From the NCBI GenBank assembly GCA_900472925.1, contig UCJU01000027.1, positions 1 through 64,000 of the forward strand: a stretch of DNA of 64,000 bases. Reading direction: 5' to 3'. Each line of letters begins with the position of its first letter. Position 1 is the first letter of the stretch. This document shows, piece by piece, positions 8,118-17,976 of the stretch. The notes beneath the pieces were generated by a model that saw only the letters and a program-made list of their open reading frames with translations, searched no databases and was not told the origin of the DNA. This DNA comes from Hyphomicrobiales bacterium (lineage in GTDB: Bacteria > Pseudomonadota > Alphaproteobacteria > Rhizobiales > Rhizobiaceae). The position numbers were made by a program, and so were the translations under genes.

Positions 8118-9218
8118 ATGCTTCATAAAATCGAAAACCCTGTTTATGCGGACATGCTGCTTGTGTGGTACGATCGGCACCACCGCGATCTGCCGTGGCG
8201 CACCTCACCGCCGATGACGGCAAGAGGTCTGCGGGCCAATCCCTATCACGTCTGGCTTTCCGAAGTCATGCTGCAACAGACCACCGTTCAGGCGGTGAAG
8301 CCATATTTTGCCAAGTTTCTGGCGCTATGGCCACGGGTCGAGGATCTGGCTGCTGCACCGAGTGATGACGTCATGGCAGCATGGGCAGGGCTTGGCTATT
8401 ATGCGCGTGCCCGCAATTTGAAGAAATGCGCCGAGGCCGTCGCGAACGACCATGGCGGCGTGTTCCCCGATACGGAAGACGGGCTGAAGAAACTTCCCGG
8501 CATTGGCGATTACACCGCTGCGGCCATCGCAGCCATTGCCTTCAATCGGCAGGCAGCGGTTCTGGATGGCAATGTGGAGCGGGTGATTTCCCGTCTGTTT
8601 TGCATCGATGCGCCGCTGCCCGGCTCAAAGGGCGTGATGCGGGCAAAGGTGGCTGACATTACGCCTGCCGACCGTCCGGGTGATTTTGCTCAGGCGATGA
8701 TGGACCTCGGTGCGACCATCTGCACGCCGAAGCGTCCGGCCTGCGCACTCTGTCCGTTCAACAGCCACTGTCTGGCGCTTTTGCAGGATGAGCCGGAGCG
8801 TTTCCCGGTGAAGGCTGCCAAGAAGGAAAAGCCGGTGCGCGTGGGTGCCGCCTTCATCGCGGTCAACGACGATGGCGAAATCCTGCTGCGTCGCCGCATA
8901 GAGACCGGATTGCTGGGCGGTATGACGGAAGTGCCGACCACCGCATGGACGGCGCGGATCGATGGCGGCACCGGACTGGACCACGCACCCTTCGATGCGG
9001 ACTGGGAACCGGCTGGCACCATCGTCCATGTCTTCACCCATTTCGAGCTGCGGCTGTCCATTTACCGGGCGAAGGTATCGATGGCTGTAAAACCTTTGAC
9101 CAATGACGGATGGTGGGAGCCGGTCACAAATCTTGATGCACAGGCGCTGCCGACCGTGATGAAAAAAGCCATCTCACAGGCTATTCCTTTGGCGTTTGAT
9201 AACAGCAGGAACACTTGA
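8118..9218 (+). CDS. mutY: A/G-specific adenine glycosylase MutY
   Basis: 366 residues. Removes adenine mispaired with 8-oxoguanine in base-excision repair. The helix-hairpin-helix LPGIGDYTAAAI precedes the catalytic Asp in LDGNVERV (about residue 150). The catalytic Glu is in WLSEVMLQQTTV near residue 50. The 4Fe-4S ligands are Cys202, 209, 212 and 218 in the spacing C-x6-C-x2-C-x5-C. The C-terminal third is a NUDIX-like 8-oxoG recognition domain (EILLRRRIETGLLGGMTEVP). All key residues are present. It overlaps the next gene by ATGA at 9215-9218, so the two are co-translated. Confidence 0.97.
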   Translation: MLHKIENPVYADMLLVWYDRHHRDLPWRTSPPMTARGLRANPYHVWLSEVMLQQTTVQAVKPYFAKFLALWPRVEDLAAAPSDDVMAAWAGLGYYARARNLKKCAEAVANDHGGVFPDTEDGLKKLPGIGDYTAAAIAAIAFNRQAAVLDGNVERVISRLFCIDAPLPGSKGVMRAKVADITPADRPGDFAQAMMDLGATICTPKRPACALCPFNSHCLALLQDEPERFPVKAAKKEKPVRVGAAFIAVNDDGEILLRRRIETGLLGGMTEVPTTAWTARIDGGTGLDHAPFDADWEPAGTIVHVFTHFELRLSIYRAKVSMAVKPLTNDGWWEPVTNLDAQALPTVMKKAISQAIPLAFDNSRNT

Positions 9219-9829
9219 TGACCCAGATCAATCACATCGTTTTCGATATCGGCAAGGTTTTGATCCACTACGATCCGAACATTCCCTACAGCCGCATCAT
9301 TCCTGATGAAAAGGAGCGGCAACACTTCTTCGAAAACGTCTGTACCCATGAGTGGAACCTGGAGCAGGACCGTGGACGGACATGGGATGAGGCCGAAACC
9401 CTGCTTCTGGAAACGCATCCAGACCGCGAAGAGCATATTCGCGCATTTCGCCTGCACTGGCATGAAATGGTCCCGCATGCCTATGACGATTCGGTCGCCA
9501 TTCTCAAAGACCTGATCGCATCAGGTCACGATGTGACGATGCTGACCAATTTTGCGTCCGATACATTCCGCCAGGCGCAAAAAATGTATCCTTTCCTCAC
9601 CCTGTCACGCGGCGTCACCGTGTCTGGCGATGTCGGCCTGATCAAACCCGATGTGGCGATCTATGAATTGCATGCGCGGACTTTCGGTCTCGACCCGGCA
9701 ACCAGCATTTTTATCGACGATTCACTGCCGAATGTGGAAGGGGCGAAAGCTGCCGGATGGCAGGCCGTGCATTTTACCGGTGCTGAAAAATTGAAAGCGG
9801 ATTTGGCCACGTATGGCATCACCGTATAG
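9215..9829 (+). CDS. HAD-superfamily phosphatase, YihX-like
   Basis: 204 residues. HAD motif I is FDIGKVLIHYD, with the nucleophile Asp but Gly at the +2 position where most phosphatases have Asp. This DxG form is typical of the YihX/HAD-IA variant 3 group. Motif II is TNFAS, the motif III lysine lies in LIKPDVAIYELH, and motif IV is FIDDSLPNVEGAKAAGW. A sugar-phosphate or similar small phosphoester is the likely substrate; nothing in the sequence fixes it. Translationally coupled to mutY through a 4-base overlap, a context that could suggest housecleaning of damaged nucleotides but does not prove it. Confidence 0.88.
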   Translation: MMTQINHIVFDIGKVLIHYDPNIPYSRIIPDEKERQHFFENVCTHEWNLEQDRGRTWDEAETLLLETHPDREEHIRAFRLHWHEMVPHAYDDSVAILKDLIASGHDVTMLTNFASDTFRQAQKMYPFLTLSRGVTVSGDVGLIKPDVAIYELHARTFGLDPATSIFIDDSLPNVEGAKAAGWQAVHFTGAEKLKADLATYGITV

Positions 9830-9840
9830 GACGAGAATGG

Positions 9841-9899
9841 CTGGTGCAGGCGAAAATGGCGGTCTTCTACCTGCACCAGTCTGGTCGCAAGCGACCAGA
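9841..9899 (+). terminator. Double hairpin terminating the mutY-HAD operon
   Basis: Two perfect stems in tandem: CTGGTGCAGG (9841-9850) with CCTGCACCAG (9870-9879), then TCTGGTCGC (9880-9888), loop AA, GCGACCAGA (9891-9899). The second is followed by TTTGT, a weak U tract. It begins 12 bases past the stop at 9829. An overlapping AGATTT/AAATCT palindrome continues to 9910. Confidence 0.65.
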
Positions 9900-9958
9900 T
9901 TTGTAAATCTCATGTTGGGGAAAGTTGCCGTCTTTGCTCTTTTCGAAACATGCTTTGC

Positions 9959-9980
9959 CGAAAATCAATTCTGATTTTCG
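9959..9980. repeat. Perfect 9-bp palindrome, possible Rhizobiaceae intergenic repeat
   Basis: CGAAAATCA, loop ATTC, TGATTTTCG. It has no U tract and no gene end adjacent. From memory, palindromes with this GATTTTCG arm recur between genes in Rhizobiaceae; that is recollection, not a search. Confidence 0.45.
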
Positions 9981-10060
9981 AGCAGCGTCGTTGGCGGCTT
10001 GCTGTGGCTCCCTTGGACACACAGCTACAGAGCCATACTTGCTCCAGGCTTGCCATGCAA

Positions 10061-10090
10061 TTGATATATTTAAGAAAATCCTGCTATGAT
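10061..10090 (+). promoter_or_regulatory. Sigma70-like promoter in the spacer before the candidate small RNA
   Basis: TTGATA at 10061-10066 and TATGAT at 10085-10090 are separated by 18 bases, and the surroundings are AT-rich. No plus-strand coding region follows; the predicted start near 10097 leads straight into a series of perfect hairpins. Confidence 0.4.
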
Positions 10091-10096
10091 TAACAA

Positions 10097-10235
10097 CGAA
10101 TACACCAGCGCCAGGCGTTCAGAAAACGCCGGGCGCTGGTTCCTCTTCACCCGGGACTGAAGGTACTAAAACCGGGTGAAGTGTCACAACGGCAGTCACT
10201 GCCGTGTCTTGGCAAGGGCAAAGCGGTGGATCGCT

Positions 10236-10237
<2 letters not shown>
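10097..10237 (+). ncRNA. Candidate structured small RNA with four hairpins
   Basis: Four consecutive stems: ACCAGCGCC/GGCGCTGGT enclosing GGCGTT/AACGCC (10104-10140), CTTCACCCGG/CCGGGTGAAG with a 17-base loop (10145-10181), ACGGCAG/CTGCCGT (10189-10205) and AAAGCG/CGCTTT (10220-10237). A sigma70-like promoter sits just upstream on the plus strand. No clear U tract marks a plus-strand end. The last hairpin touches the stop codon of ccrM on the minus strand. The structure could therefore instead be the 3' untranslated region or terminator array of ccrM. No known RNA family was recognised. Confidence 0.35.
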
Positions 10238-11709
<1,472 letters not shown>

Positions 11710-11727
11710 TTGCAGGGGTATATTAGA

Positions 11728-12813
11728 ATGCGCATTTCTGTCATCGTCGTTTCCACGCTTCTCGCCAGCACTGCGTTTGCGCAGAATGCCAAGACAACGG
11801 CTCCCGCACCGGAGATCAACGTCAAGACGGACGCGGTGCTGGTTGAGGGCGGTCCATCACTGGGCAACAGCGACAAGGTTCGCTGGGACTTCTACAAGGC
11901 CGATCGCACGGGTGGAAAGAGCGACGTGAACGTCGGTGGCGCCTATGATGCCACCTTCGAAGAGAAAATACCGGTTGGAAAATATGTGGCGGTGGCGGCT
12001 CTTGGCAATATCAGCCGTGAAATTCCCGTCGAGATCAAAGACGGTTCGGTGGCCGAAGTCAAAGCCGACTTCGATGCCGCTGAACTGACCATTGTTCCCA
12101 AGCGCAGCCAGGACAGCAAGGAAGCCGAGCCACTGGCCCGCGTCGAGGTCACGCAGGGATCGAGCTTTACCGACAGCGTTTATGGATCAAAGCAGATTTT
12201 CGTTCCCGCCGGTGAGGTGAAGCTGGCGGGGCGCATCGGCCCAGCGCATGCGGAAGCGACCATCACCGTAAAGGCGGGCGAGACCGTCAGCCACGATCTT
12301 ATCATTCCAAGCGGTGTCGTCGTCACGAATGCCGTCTACAAGGAGGGTGGCCGCGCGGTCGAGACGGATAACATCCGCTTCGAGACCGTTTCTCCAGACG
12401 AGACGCTGGACGGCACGCGCGAGACGCTGACGGGCACCTATGGCGTTGGCAAGATGATGCAGATGCCAGCTGGAAACTTCATCATGCGTGCACGCCTTGG
12501 CCAGGTCAGCGTCGAGACACCATTTACGGTAACGGCTGGCCAGCGGACGAACCTGACCGTCAATCTCGATGCCGGCGTTCTGGCTGTTTCTGCCCCGAAG
12601 GCGCAGCGCATCGACATTCTTGAAACGACTAAGGATCTTCAGGGCACGCAGAAGGAAATCTCTGGCCGGTACGATACCAAGCATCAGGAAACCCTCCGTC
12701 CGGGCAATTATTCGGTCAAAATTACCTATGACGACAAGACAAAGCGCGAGCCCAAGGAAGTGAACGCGACGGTAACTGCGGCCGAACGCACGGAACTGAA
12801 CATCGCGGACTGA
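11728..12813 (+). CDS. Exported protein with four beta-sandwich repeats
   Basis: 361 residues from the ATG at 11728 (MRISVIVVSTLLAS), which opens a clean signal peptide ending near AFAQN; an ATG 18 bases earlier is in frame but less likely. The mature part has at least four copies of a unit resembling carboxypeptidase-regulatory-like domains, each with a core P-x-G-x-Y/F-x-V and a following V-x-A-G-x-x-x turn: IPVGKYVAVAALG, VPAGEVKLAGRIG, MPAGNFIMRARLG and RPGNYSVKITYDD. Repeats are spaced about 85-95 residues apart. No enzyme motif or membrane anchor is present. A periplasmic structural or binding role is plausible, but the function is unknown. Confidence 0.85.
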   Translation: MRISVIVVSTLLASTAFAQNAKTTAPAPEINVKTDAVLVEGGPSLGNSDKVRWDFYKADRTGGKSDVNVGGAYDATFEEKIPVGKYVAVAALGNISREIPVEIKDGSVAEVKADFDAAELTIVPKRSQDSKEAEPLARVEVTQGSSFTDSVYGSKQIFVPAGEVKLAGRIGPAHAEATITVKAGETVSHDLIIPSGVVVTNAVYKEGGRAVETDNIRFETVSPDETLDGTRETLTGTYGVGKMMQMPAGNFIMRARLGQVSVETPFTVTAGQRTNLTVNLDAGVLAVSAPKAQRIDILETTKDLQGTQKEISGRYDTKHQETLRPGNYSVKITYDDKTKREPKEVNATVTAAERTELNIAD

Positions 12814-12851
12814 GTGACCCAGAGGCGACGTCGCTTCGCGTCGACTACCAG

Positions 12852-13532
12852 CTACCCGACGATGGCGAACGCATCACGCGTGGTGCCAGCAGGCGTGCGG
12901 ATCGCAGTGCGACCGATCCATTGGACGTGACCGGTGAGAATGCGAATTGCCTCCTCGTCCCGGTTACCCCTGATGGCATCGATGATGGCGCGATGGTCGG
13001 TGTCTGTGCGCCGCTCCCACCCTGCCCGCCACGCCGAAAACAGAAATCTCGCGCTTGCCGCATGAAGTCCGTCGATGGCTTCCATCAGCCGTGGCATGGC
13101 ACATGGGGCGGTTATCAGCCGGTGAAAGCGACGGTTCGCTTCCTCCCACTGGCGCACATCCATGGCGGTGTCACCCGCCAGCGTCGCTGCTTCCGCCTCG
13201 TTCAGAATAGCCGCCGTCATGTTGGGAATGGCGTGGCGGAGCGCCAGGACTTCCAATGCCGCACGCATTTCCGCCACTTCCTGCACATCTGACAAACCGA
13301 AGTCAGCCACCCGTACGCCACGGCGCGGGATGCTGACGGCCAGCCCCTGCGCCTCCAGGCGACGAAATGCCTCGCGAACCGGTACGTGGGACGCCCCGAA
13401 CTCCTCGGCAACATGGTCCTGCCGCAGCCGCGCGCCCGGCGCAACCTCACCACGCACGATGCGCTCCGCTAATGTGCGGCTGATTTTCGCGGCGATGGTA
13501 TCTTCGGGTTTCGGTTTCGGAGTTTTGGCCAT
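12852..13532 (-). CDS. GntR-family transcriptional regulator (FCD/FadR subfamily)
   Basis: 226 residues from the ATG at 13532 (MAKTPKPKPED); a start 72 bases upstream adds an unlikely extension. Residues about 10-75 form the GntR winged helix with the signature RIVRGEVAPGARL and VPVREAFRRLEAQGL, then the wing SIPRRGVRVADF. The C-terminal all-helical FCD domain retains the usual acidic and histidine positions (FHRLI, DTDHRAIIDAI) that bind metal or a carboxylate ligand. It converges closely on the exported protein at 11728-12813 (38 bases apart) and is divergent from the HAD gene at 13695, a possible target. The effector is not predictable. Confidence 0.93.
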   Translation of the reverse strand: MAKTPKPKPEDTIAAKISRTLAERIVRGEVAPGARLRQDHVAEEFGASHVPVREAFRRLEAQGLAVSIPRRGVRVADFGLSDVQEVAEMRAALEVLALRHAIPNMTAAILNEAEAATLAGDTAMDVRQWEEANRRFHRLITAPCAMPRLMEAIDGLHAASARFLFSAWRAGWERRTDTDHRAIIDAIRGNRDEEAIRILTGHVQWIGRTAIRTPAGTTRDAFAIVG

Positions 13533-13694
13533 GGCATGACATAAAGTGCTGCGCAAACATTGTCGAGCAAGGCGGCTCGTTGCAGGGCTCGTTTGCAATG
13601 CCACCGGTTGAGGTTGAAGCGCACATGGTCTAAAAGCGCCTCAATTCCTCAAATATCAATCGTTCCTACCATACCAATTTGTTAAGGAGAGCCC

Positions 13695-14384
13695 ATGAGC
13701 GGCTTTGACCTCATTATTTTCGACTGCGACGGCGTTCTGGTCGATTCCGAAATTATCGCGGCACAGGTAGAATCGCGCCTCTTGACGGATGCCGGATACC
13801 CGATCTCGACCGAAGAAATGGGTGAACGTTTCTCGGGCATGACATGGAAAAACATCCTGCTCGAAGTCGAGCGTGAGGCCAGCATCCCTTTGTCTGCGTC
13901 GCTGCTGGAAAAGTCCGAGAAACTTCTGGATGCACGGCTCGAGCGTGATGTGAAGGTCATCGAAGGCGTCAAGACCGCATTGTCGCGCATGACTTTGCCG
14001 CGTTGCATCTGCTCCAATTCATCCAGCGCCCGCCTGGATATGATGCTGACCAAGGTAGGCCTGAAGCCCTATTTCGAAGGTCATATCTATTCGGCCAAGG
14101 ATCTTGGCCCCGACCGCGTCAAGCCGAAGCCAGATATCTTCCTGCACGGCGCGAAACAGTTCAACGTCTCGCCAGACCGCGTGGTGGTGGTCGAAGATTC
14201 CGTTCACGGCATCAAGGGCGCTCGCGCCGCAGGCATGCGCGTCATCGGCTTTACCGGTGCATCCCACACCTACCCCAGCCATGCCGATCGTCTGACGGAT
14301 GCAGGCGCGGAAACGGTCATCGCCCGTATGCAGGACCTGCCTGCAACGATCCAGGCACTGTCGGAATGGGCTGGCGTGGCATAA
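13695..14384 (+). CDS. HAD hydrolase, beta-phosphoglucomutase-like subfamily
   Basis: 229 residues. Motif I is FDCDGVLVDSE with both catalytic Asp. A helical cap (residues about 18-85) follows, then motif II CSNSSS, motif III lysines in RVKPKPDIFLHGAKQF and motif IV VVEDSVHGIKGARAAGM. This is the layout of HAD-IA phosphatases that act on phosphorylated sugars or glycolate. A ribosome site AAGGAG stands 7 bases before the ATG. It stands alone, opposite the GntR regulator; substrate unknown. Confidence 0.92.
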   Translation: MSGFDLIIFDCDGVLVDSEIIAAQVESRLLTDAGYPISTEEMGERFSGMTWKNILLEVEREASIPLSASLLEKSEKLLDARLERDVKVIEGVKTALSRMTLPRCICSNSSSARLDMMLTKVGLKPYFEGHIYSAKDLGPDRVKPKPDIFLHGAKQFNVSPDRVVVVEDSVHGIKGARAAGMRVIGFTGASHTYPSHADRLTDAGAETVIARMQDLPATIQALSEWAGVA

Positions 14385-14432
14385 GCCTTTACACCGGCAA
14401 TGTAAGTTCGATGTCAGGTCGGGTAGAGGCCT

Positions 14433-15014
14433 TTACCCGCGCCGACCCTTCTTCGAACCAGCCTTCGCGCCGCCCTCATCAAACGAGATGAAGACATTGG
14501 TCTGGCGCGAAGCGCCGCCCGGTGCATTGGGAATAGCGACGTTTGGGTTGTTGAAAACGAACTGGGTACCCGCATCGCCTGCCGGAACATCGACGGCGAA
14601 ATTCGTGACCTGAGAGAAGATTTCGCCATCGCCGTCCTTCACCGTGACGCGGATGGGAAGGTTGGTGCGGCCAGGCTTTGACATCGGACCGGGCACGATA
14701 CGGCCTTGGGCAAGAACATTCACGGTCAGTACGTTGTTGCTCATGCTGCAGGAGCGCGTCGTGTCGGAAAGCGATGCCTGATAGACCAGTTTTGCAGGAT
14801 CGTTGCCACCACCGGCATAGACGCGGTGAACGGCGTTTGCATCCAGAATGGTAATCCCAGGGCAATTGGCCTGAACGACGGGAGCGACCGCCTCGGCAGT
14901 CGGCGCATTCACGGCCATCGAGTCCGATGGATTGGAAGAGTTGCAACCGCTAAGCACAGCCAGAAGCGATATGGCGGCGGACAAACGCAAAATATTCCCT
15001 GTCACTCTGTTCAA
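14433..15014 (-). CDS. Putative lipoprotein of unknown function
   Basis: 193 residues. The hydrophobic leader ends in the lipobox LSGC (Cys24), so it should be a lipid-anchored envelope protein. A Pro/Ala/Val linker follows, then a compact domain with two cysteines (NCPGITIL and RSCSMSNNVL) and beta-type strands (LPIRVTVKDGDGEIF, TQFVFNNPNVAIP). The C-terminus is basic (KAGSKKGRRG). I do not recognise a named family. It converges on the HAD hydrolase with a 48-base gap that includes a short CGGGTA/TACCCG hairpin. Confidence 0.85.
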   Translation of the reverse strand: MNRVTGNILRLSAAISLLAVLSGCNSSNPSDSMAVNAPTAEAVAPVVQANCPGITILDANAVHRVYAGGGNDPAKLVYQASLSDTTRSCSMSNNVLTVNVLAQGRIVPGPMSKPGRTNLPIRVTVKDGDGEIFSQVTNFAVDVPAGDAGTQFVFNNPNVAIPNAPGGASRQTNVFISFDEGGAKAGSKKGRRG

Positions 15015-15212
15015 CCCTTCAAAAACTATACCGATGCAGGACCGTAGAACCCGTTTATTGGCCTTTCATGCCCGTCGGCGATGGTCTATAGCAGCGGCGC
15101 TGGAAAAAATCGATTGGTTGCGTTCCGATTTGCTTTAAATTTACAAAATCCTTCGCAACCGCGCCAGACCAGAGTTTTCAGGCAGACGCCGCTGACGATA
15201 AGGGACTATCTC

Positions 15213-16613
15213 GTGGAATATGTATCGACCAGGGGCAGCGCCCCATCTCTCGGTTTTTCCGACGCGCTTCTGGCGGGCCTGGCCCGTGACGGCGGACTGT
15301 ATGTACCCCGCAAATGGCCGACGATGTCGAAAAAGGAAATCCGCGCCCTGCGTGGAAAATCCTATCAGGAAGTCGCCTTCGAAGTTCTGTACCGCTTTAC
15401 CGGCGGCGAGATTCCTGCCGATGCATTCCGTGCGATGATCGATGATGCCTATGCGACGTTCCGCCATCCCGCGGTCGTTCCCCTCGTACAGACCGGTGCG
15501 AATTCGTTCATTCTGGAGCTTTTCCACGGCACGACGCTCGCTTTCAAGGACGTCGCGATGCAGTTGATCGCCCGCCTGATGGATTACACGCTGACTGAGC
15601 GCAACGAACGCGCCACCATCGTCGGCGCGACATCCGGTGATACCGGTGGCGCTGCCATTGATGCCTTTGCCGGCCGTGAGCGTACCGATATTTTCATTCT
15701 GTTCCCACACGGCAAGGTTTCTCCGGTGCAGCAGCGCCAGATGACAAGCTCCACGGCATCCAACGTGCATGCGATTGCCGTTCACGGAAATTTCGATGAT
15801 TGCCAGACGCTGGTCAAAGAGATGTTCAATGACGGCAAGTTCCGCGACAGCGTCAAGCTGTCGGGTGTGAACTCCATCAACTGGGCGCGCATCATGGCGC
15901 AGGTGGTCTATTACTTCACCGCTGCACTTTCGCTGGGCGGTCCCGACCGAAAAGTGTCCTTCACGGTCCCGACTGGCAATTTTGGCGATATCTTCGCAGG
16001 TTACGTCGCCAAGCAGATGGGCCTGCCCATCGACAAGCTGGTGATTGCCACCAATGACAATGACATTCTGGCCCGGACCTTGAAGACCGGTCGTTATGAG
16101 ATGCGCGGCGTTCACGCCACGACGTCTCCTTCGATGGATATTCAGATTTCGTCCAACTTCGAGCGGCTTCTTTTTGAAGCCTATGATCGTGATGCGGGCG
16201 CGGTAAAACGCTCTATGGATGGCCTGAAACAATCTGGCGCTTTCGATATTTCCGACAAGGGGATGAAGTTCATCAAGCGCGATTTCCGCGCAGGCCGCGC
16301 CACGGAAAAACAGGTTGCTGCGACCATTCGCGATACTTTGGCGGAAAGTGGCTACCTGCTCGATCCACATACGGCCTCTGCTGTTTTCGTTGCGAAAAAG
16401 CACGAAAAATCAAGCACTCCGATGGTCACGTTGTCCACTGCGCACCCAGCGAAATTTCCCGCAGCTGTAAAATCCGCTTGCGAAATCGATCCGGCGCTTC
16501 CAGTATGGCTTGCTGATCTGATGAACCGGGAGGAGCGTTTCGATATTCTGGATGCTGAGCTGGACGCCGTAGAAACATTCATCGGCAAACATGCTCGCGC
16601 CAAGAGTGAGTGA
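15213..16613 (+). CDS. thrC: Threonine synthase
   Basis: 466 residues. Converts O-phosphohomoserine to threonine with pyridoxal phosphate. I take the GTG at 15213, with AAGGGA 7-8 bases upstream, because the conserved N-terminus YVSTRG starts right after it; an ATG 132 bases earlier is in frame but adds unrelated residues. The PLP lysine is Lys112 in TLAFKDVAMQL. The phosphate-binding loop is GATSGDTGGAA, with the substrate loop SGVNSINWARIMAQ. Length and motifs fit the proteobacterial long form. Homoserine kinase (thrB) is in the same window at 28905 but not linked. It precedes an M16 peptidase by 16 bases. Confidence 0.97.
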   Translation: MEYVSTRGSAPSLGFSDALLAGLARDGGLYVPRKWPTMSKKEIRALRGKSYQEVAFEVLYRFTGGEIPADAFRAMIDDAYATFRHPAVVPLVQTGANSFILELFHGTTLAFKDVAMQLIARLMDYTLTERNERATIVGATSGDTGGAAIDAFAGRERTDIFILFPHGKVSPVQQRQMTSSTASNVHAIAVHGNFDDCQTLVKEMFNDGKFRDSVKLSGVNSINWARIMAQVVYYFTAALSLGGPDRKVSFTVPTGNFGDIFAGYVAKQMGLPIDKLVIATNDNDILARTLKTGRYEMRGVHATTSPSMDIQISSNFERLLFEAYDRDAGAVKRSMDGLKQSGAFDISDKGMKFIKRDFRAGRATEKQVAATIRDTLAESGYLLDPHTASAVFVAKKHEKSSTPMVTLSTAHPAKFPAAVKSACEIDPALPVWLADLMNREERFDILDAELDAVETFIGKHARAKSE

Positions 16614-16629
16614 CGCGGAAAGACTTGAT

Positions 16630-17928
16630 ATGAGTGTGAATGTAACCCGGCTTTCCTCCGGGTTGACGGTTGTTACCGAAAGAATGCCTCACCTTGAAAG
16701 CGTCGCTCTCGGGGTCTGGATAAAATCCGGTTCCCGCAACGAGACCGATGACGAGCATGGCATTGCGCATCTTCTCGAGCATATGGCGTTCAAGGGCACA
16801 GCCCGCCGGACCGCTCGGCAGATAGCCGAGCAGATCGAGAATGTCGGTGGCGAAGTCAACGCCGCGACATCGACCGAAACCACGTCCTATTATGCCCGCG
16901 TTCTCAAAGACCATGTGCCTTTGGCCGTCGATATCCTCGCCGATATCCTGACGGAAAGCGCCTTCGACGAAGCGGAGCTGGAGCGTGAGAAAAACGTCAT
17001 ACTGCAGGAGATCGGTGCCGCGACCGATACGCCTGACGATGTCCTTTTCGATAATTTTTCCGGTGTCGCCTATCGTGACCAGACCATAGGTCGCCCTATT
17101 TTAGGCACGCCTGAGACCGTCCAGTCCTTTTCGACAGGTCAAATCCGCCATTATCTGGCGCGCAACTACACCACCGACCGCATGTTCGTGGTTGCTGCGG
17201 GTGCCGTGGACCACGAGAGCTTCGTCAAGCAGGTAGAAGAGCGCTTTGCCGGCCTGCCGCAGCTTCCCATCGCGACCCCGGTCATGGAAAAAGCCATCTA
17301 CACCGGTGGTGAACTTCGTGAGACACGCGATCTGATGGACGCTCAGGTCCTGCTCGGCTTCGAGGGCAAGGCCTATCACGCCCGCGATTTCTACTGTTCG
17401 CAGATCCTCGCCAATATTCTGGGTGGCGGAATGTCGTCGAGACTGTTTCAGGAAGTCCGTGAATTTCGCGGCCTCTGCTATTCGGTCTATGCCTTTCATT
17501 GGGGTTTTTCCGATACCGGCATTTTCGGCATTCATGCTGCCACCGGCAGCAACGATTTGGCCGAACTCGTGCCCGTCATTCTCGATGAGCTCCGCAAATC
17601 GTCGCAGACCATCCGTCAGGAAGAAATCGACCGCGCCCGCGCGCAAATCCGCGCCCAGCTTTTGATGGGTCAGGAAAGCCCGGCGGCCCGTGCGGGACAG
17701 ATCGCCCGGCAAATGATGCTCTATGGCCGCCCTATTCCCAATGACGAGATGATGCAGCGTCTGGGTGATATCACGACCGAACGCTTGACTGATCTTGCAG
17801 GCCGTCTGTTTTTCGATACAGTTCCAACATTGTCCGCCATCGGCCCGCTGGAAAATCTGCTGCCGCTGTCGGACATCACGGCGGAGCTTTCGGCAACGCC
17901 ATCCGCCAAAATACAGGCTAACGGCTGA
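16630..17928 (+). CDS. M16-family zinc peptidase (mitochondrial processing peptidase-like)
   Basis: 432 residues from the ATG at 16630 (MSVNVTRLSSG) with GGAAAG upstream. The inverted zinc motif HLLEH is at 47-51 with the distal Glu expected in the LEREKNVILQEI segment, so the enzyme should be active. The second half is the catalytically empty M16 repeat with the Arg/Tyr-rich substrate region (SSRLFQEVREFRGLCYSVYAF). It resembles the bacterial ancestor of mitochondrial processing peptidase beta. It follows thrC by 16 bases and precedes a GNAT gene; the thrC-M16-acetyltransferase order is familiar in rhizobia. Substrate unknown. Confidence 0.95.
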   Translation: MSVNVTRLSSGLTVVTERMPHLESVALGVWIKSGSRNETDDEHGIAHLLEHMAFKGTARRTARQIAEQIENVGGEVNAATSTETTSYYARVLKDHVPLAVDILADILTESAFDEAELEREKNVILQEIGAATDTPDDVLFDNFSGVAYRDQTIGRPILGTPETVQSFSTGQIRHYLARNYTTDRMFVVAAGAVDHESFVKQVEERFAGLPQLPIATPVMEKAIYTGGELRETRDLMDAQVLLGFEGKAYHARDFYCSQILANILGGGMSSRLFQEVREFRGLCYSVYAFHWGFSDTGIFGIHAATGSNDLAELVPVILDELRKSSQTIRQEEIDRARAQIRAQLLMGQESPAARAGQIARQMMLYGRPIPNDEMMQRLGDITTERLTDLAGRLFFDTVPTLSAIGPLENLLPLSDITAELSATPSAKIQANG

Positions 17929-17976
17929 CGGCAGGGGCATATGTCCGCGGCAAGTGGGGATGAGGTCTGACCTTAC

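Noticed and set aside
8038-8223. N-terminal extension of the DciA-like protein
   Set aside because: It would overlap mutY by about 105 bases on the opposite strand and adds sequence without DUF721 features.
10104-10205. Series of hairpins considered as a CRISPR array
   Set aside because: The stems differ in sequence, there is no repeated unit with spacers, and no cas gene is nearby.
15081-15212. N-terminal extension of threonine synthase from an ATG at 15081
   Set aside because: The conserved N-terminus begins directly after the GTG at 15213, which has a good ribosome site.
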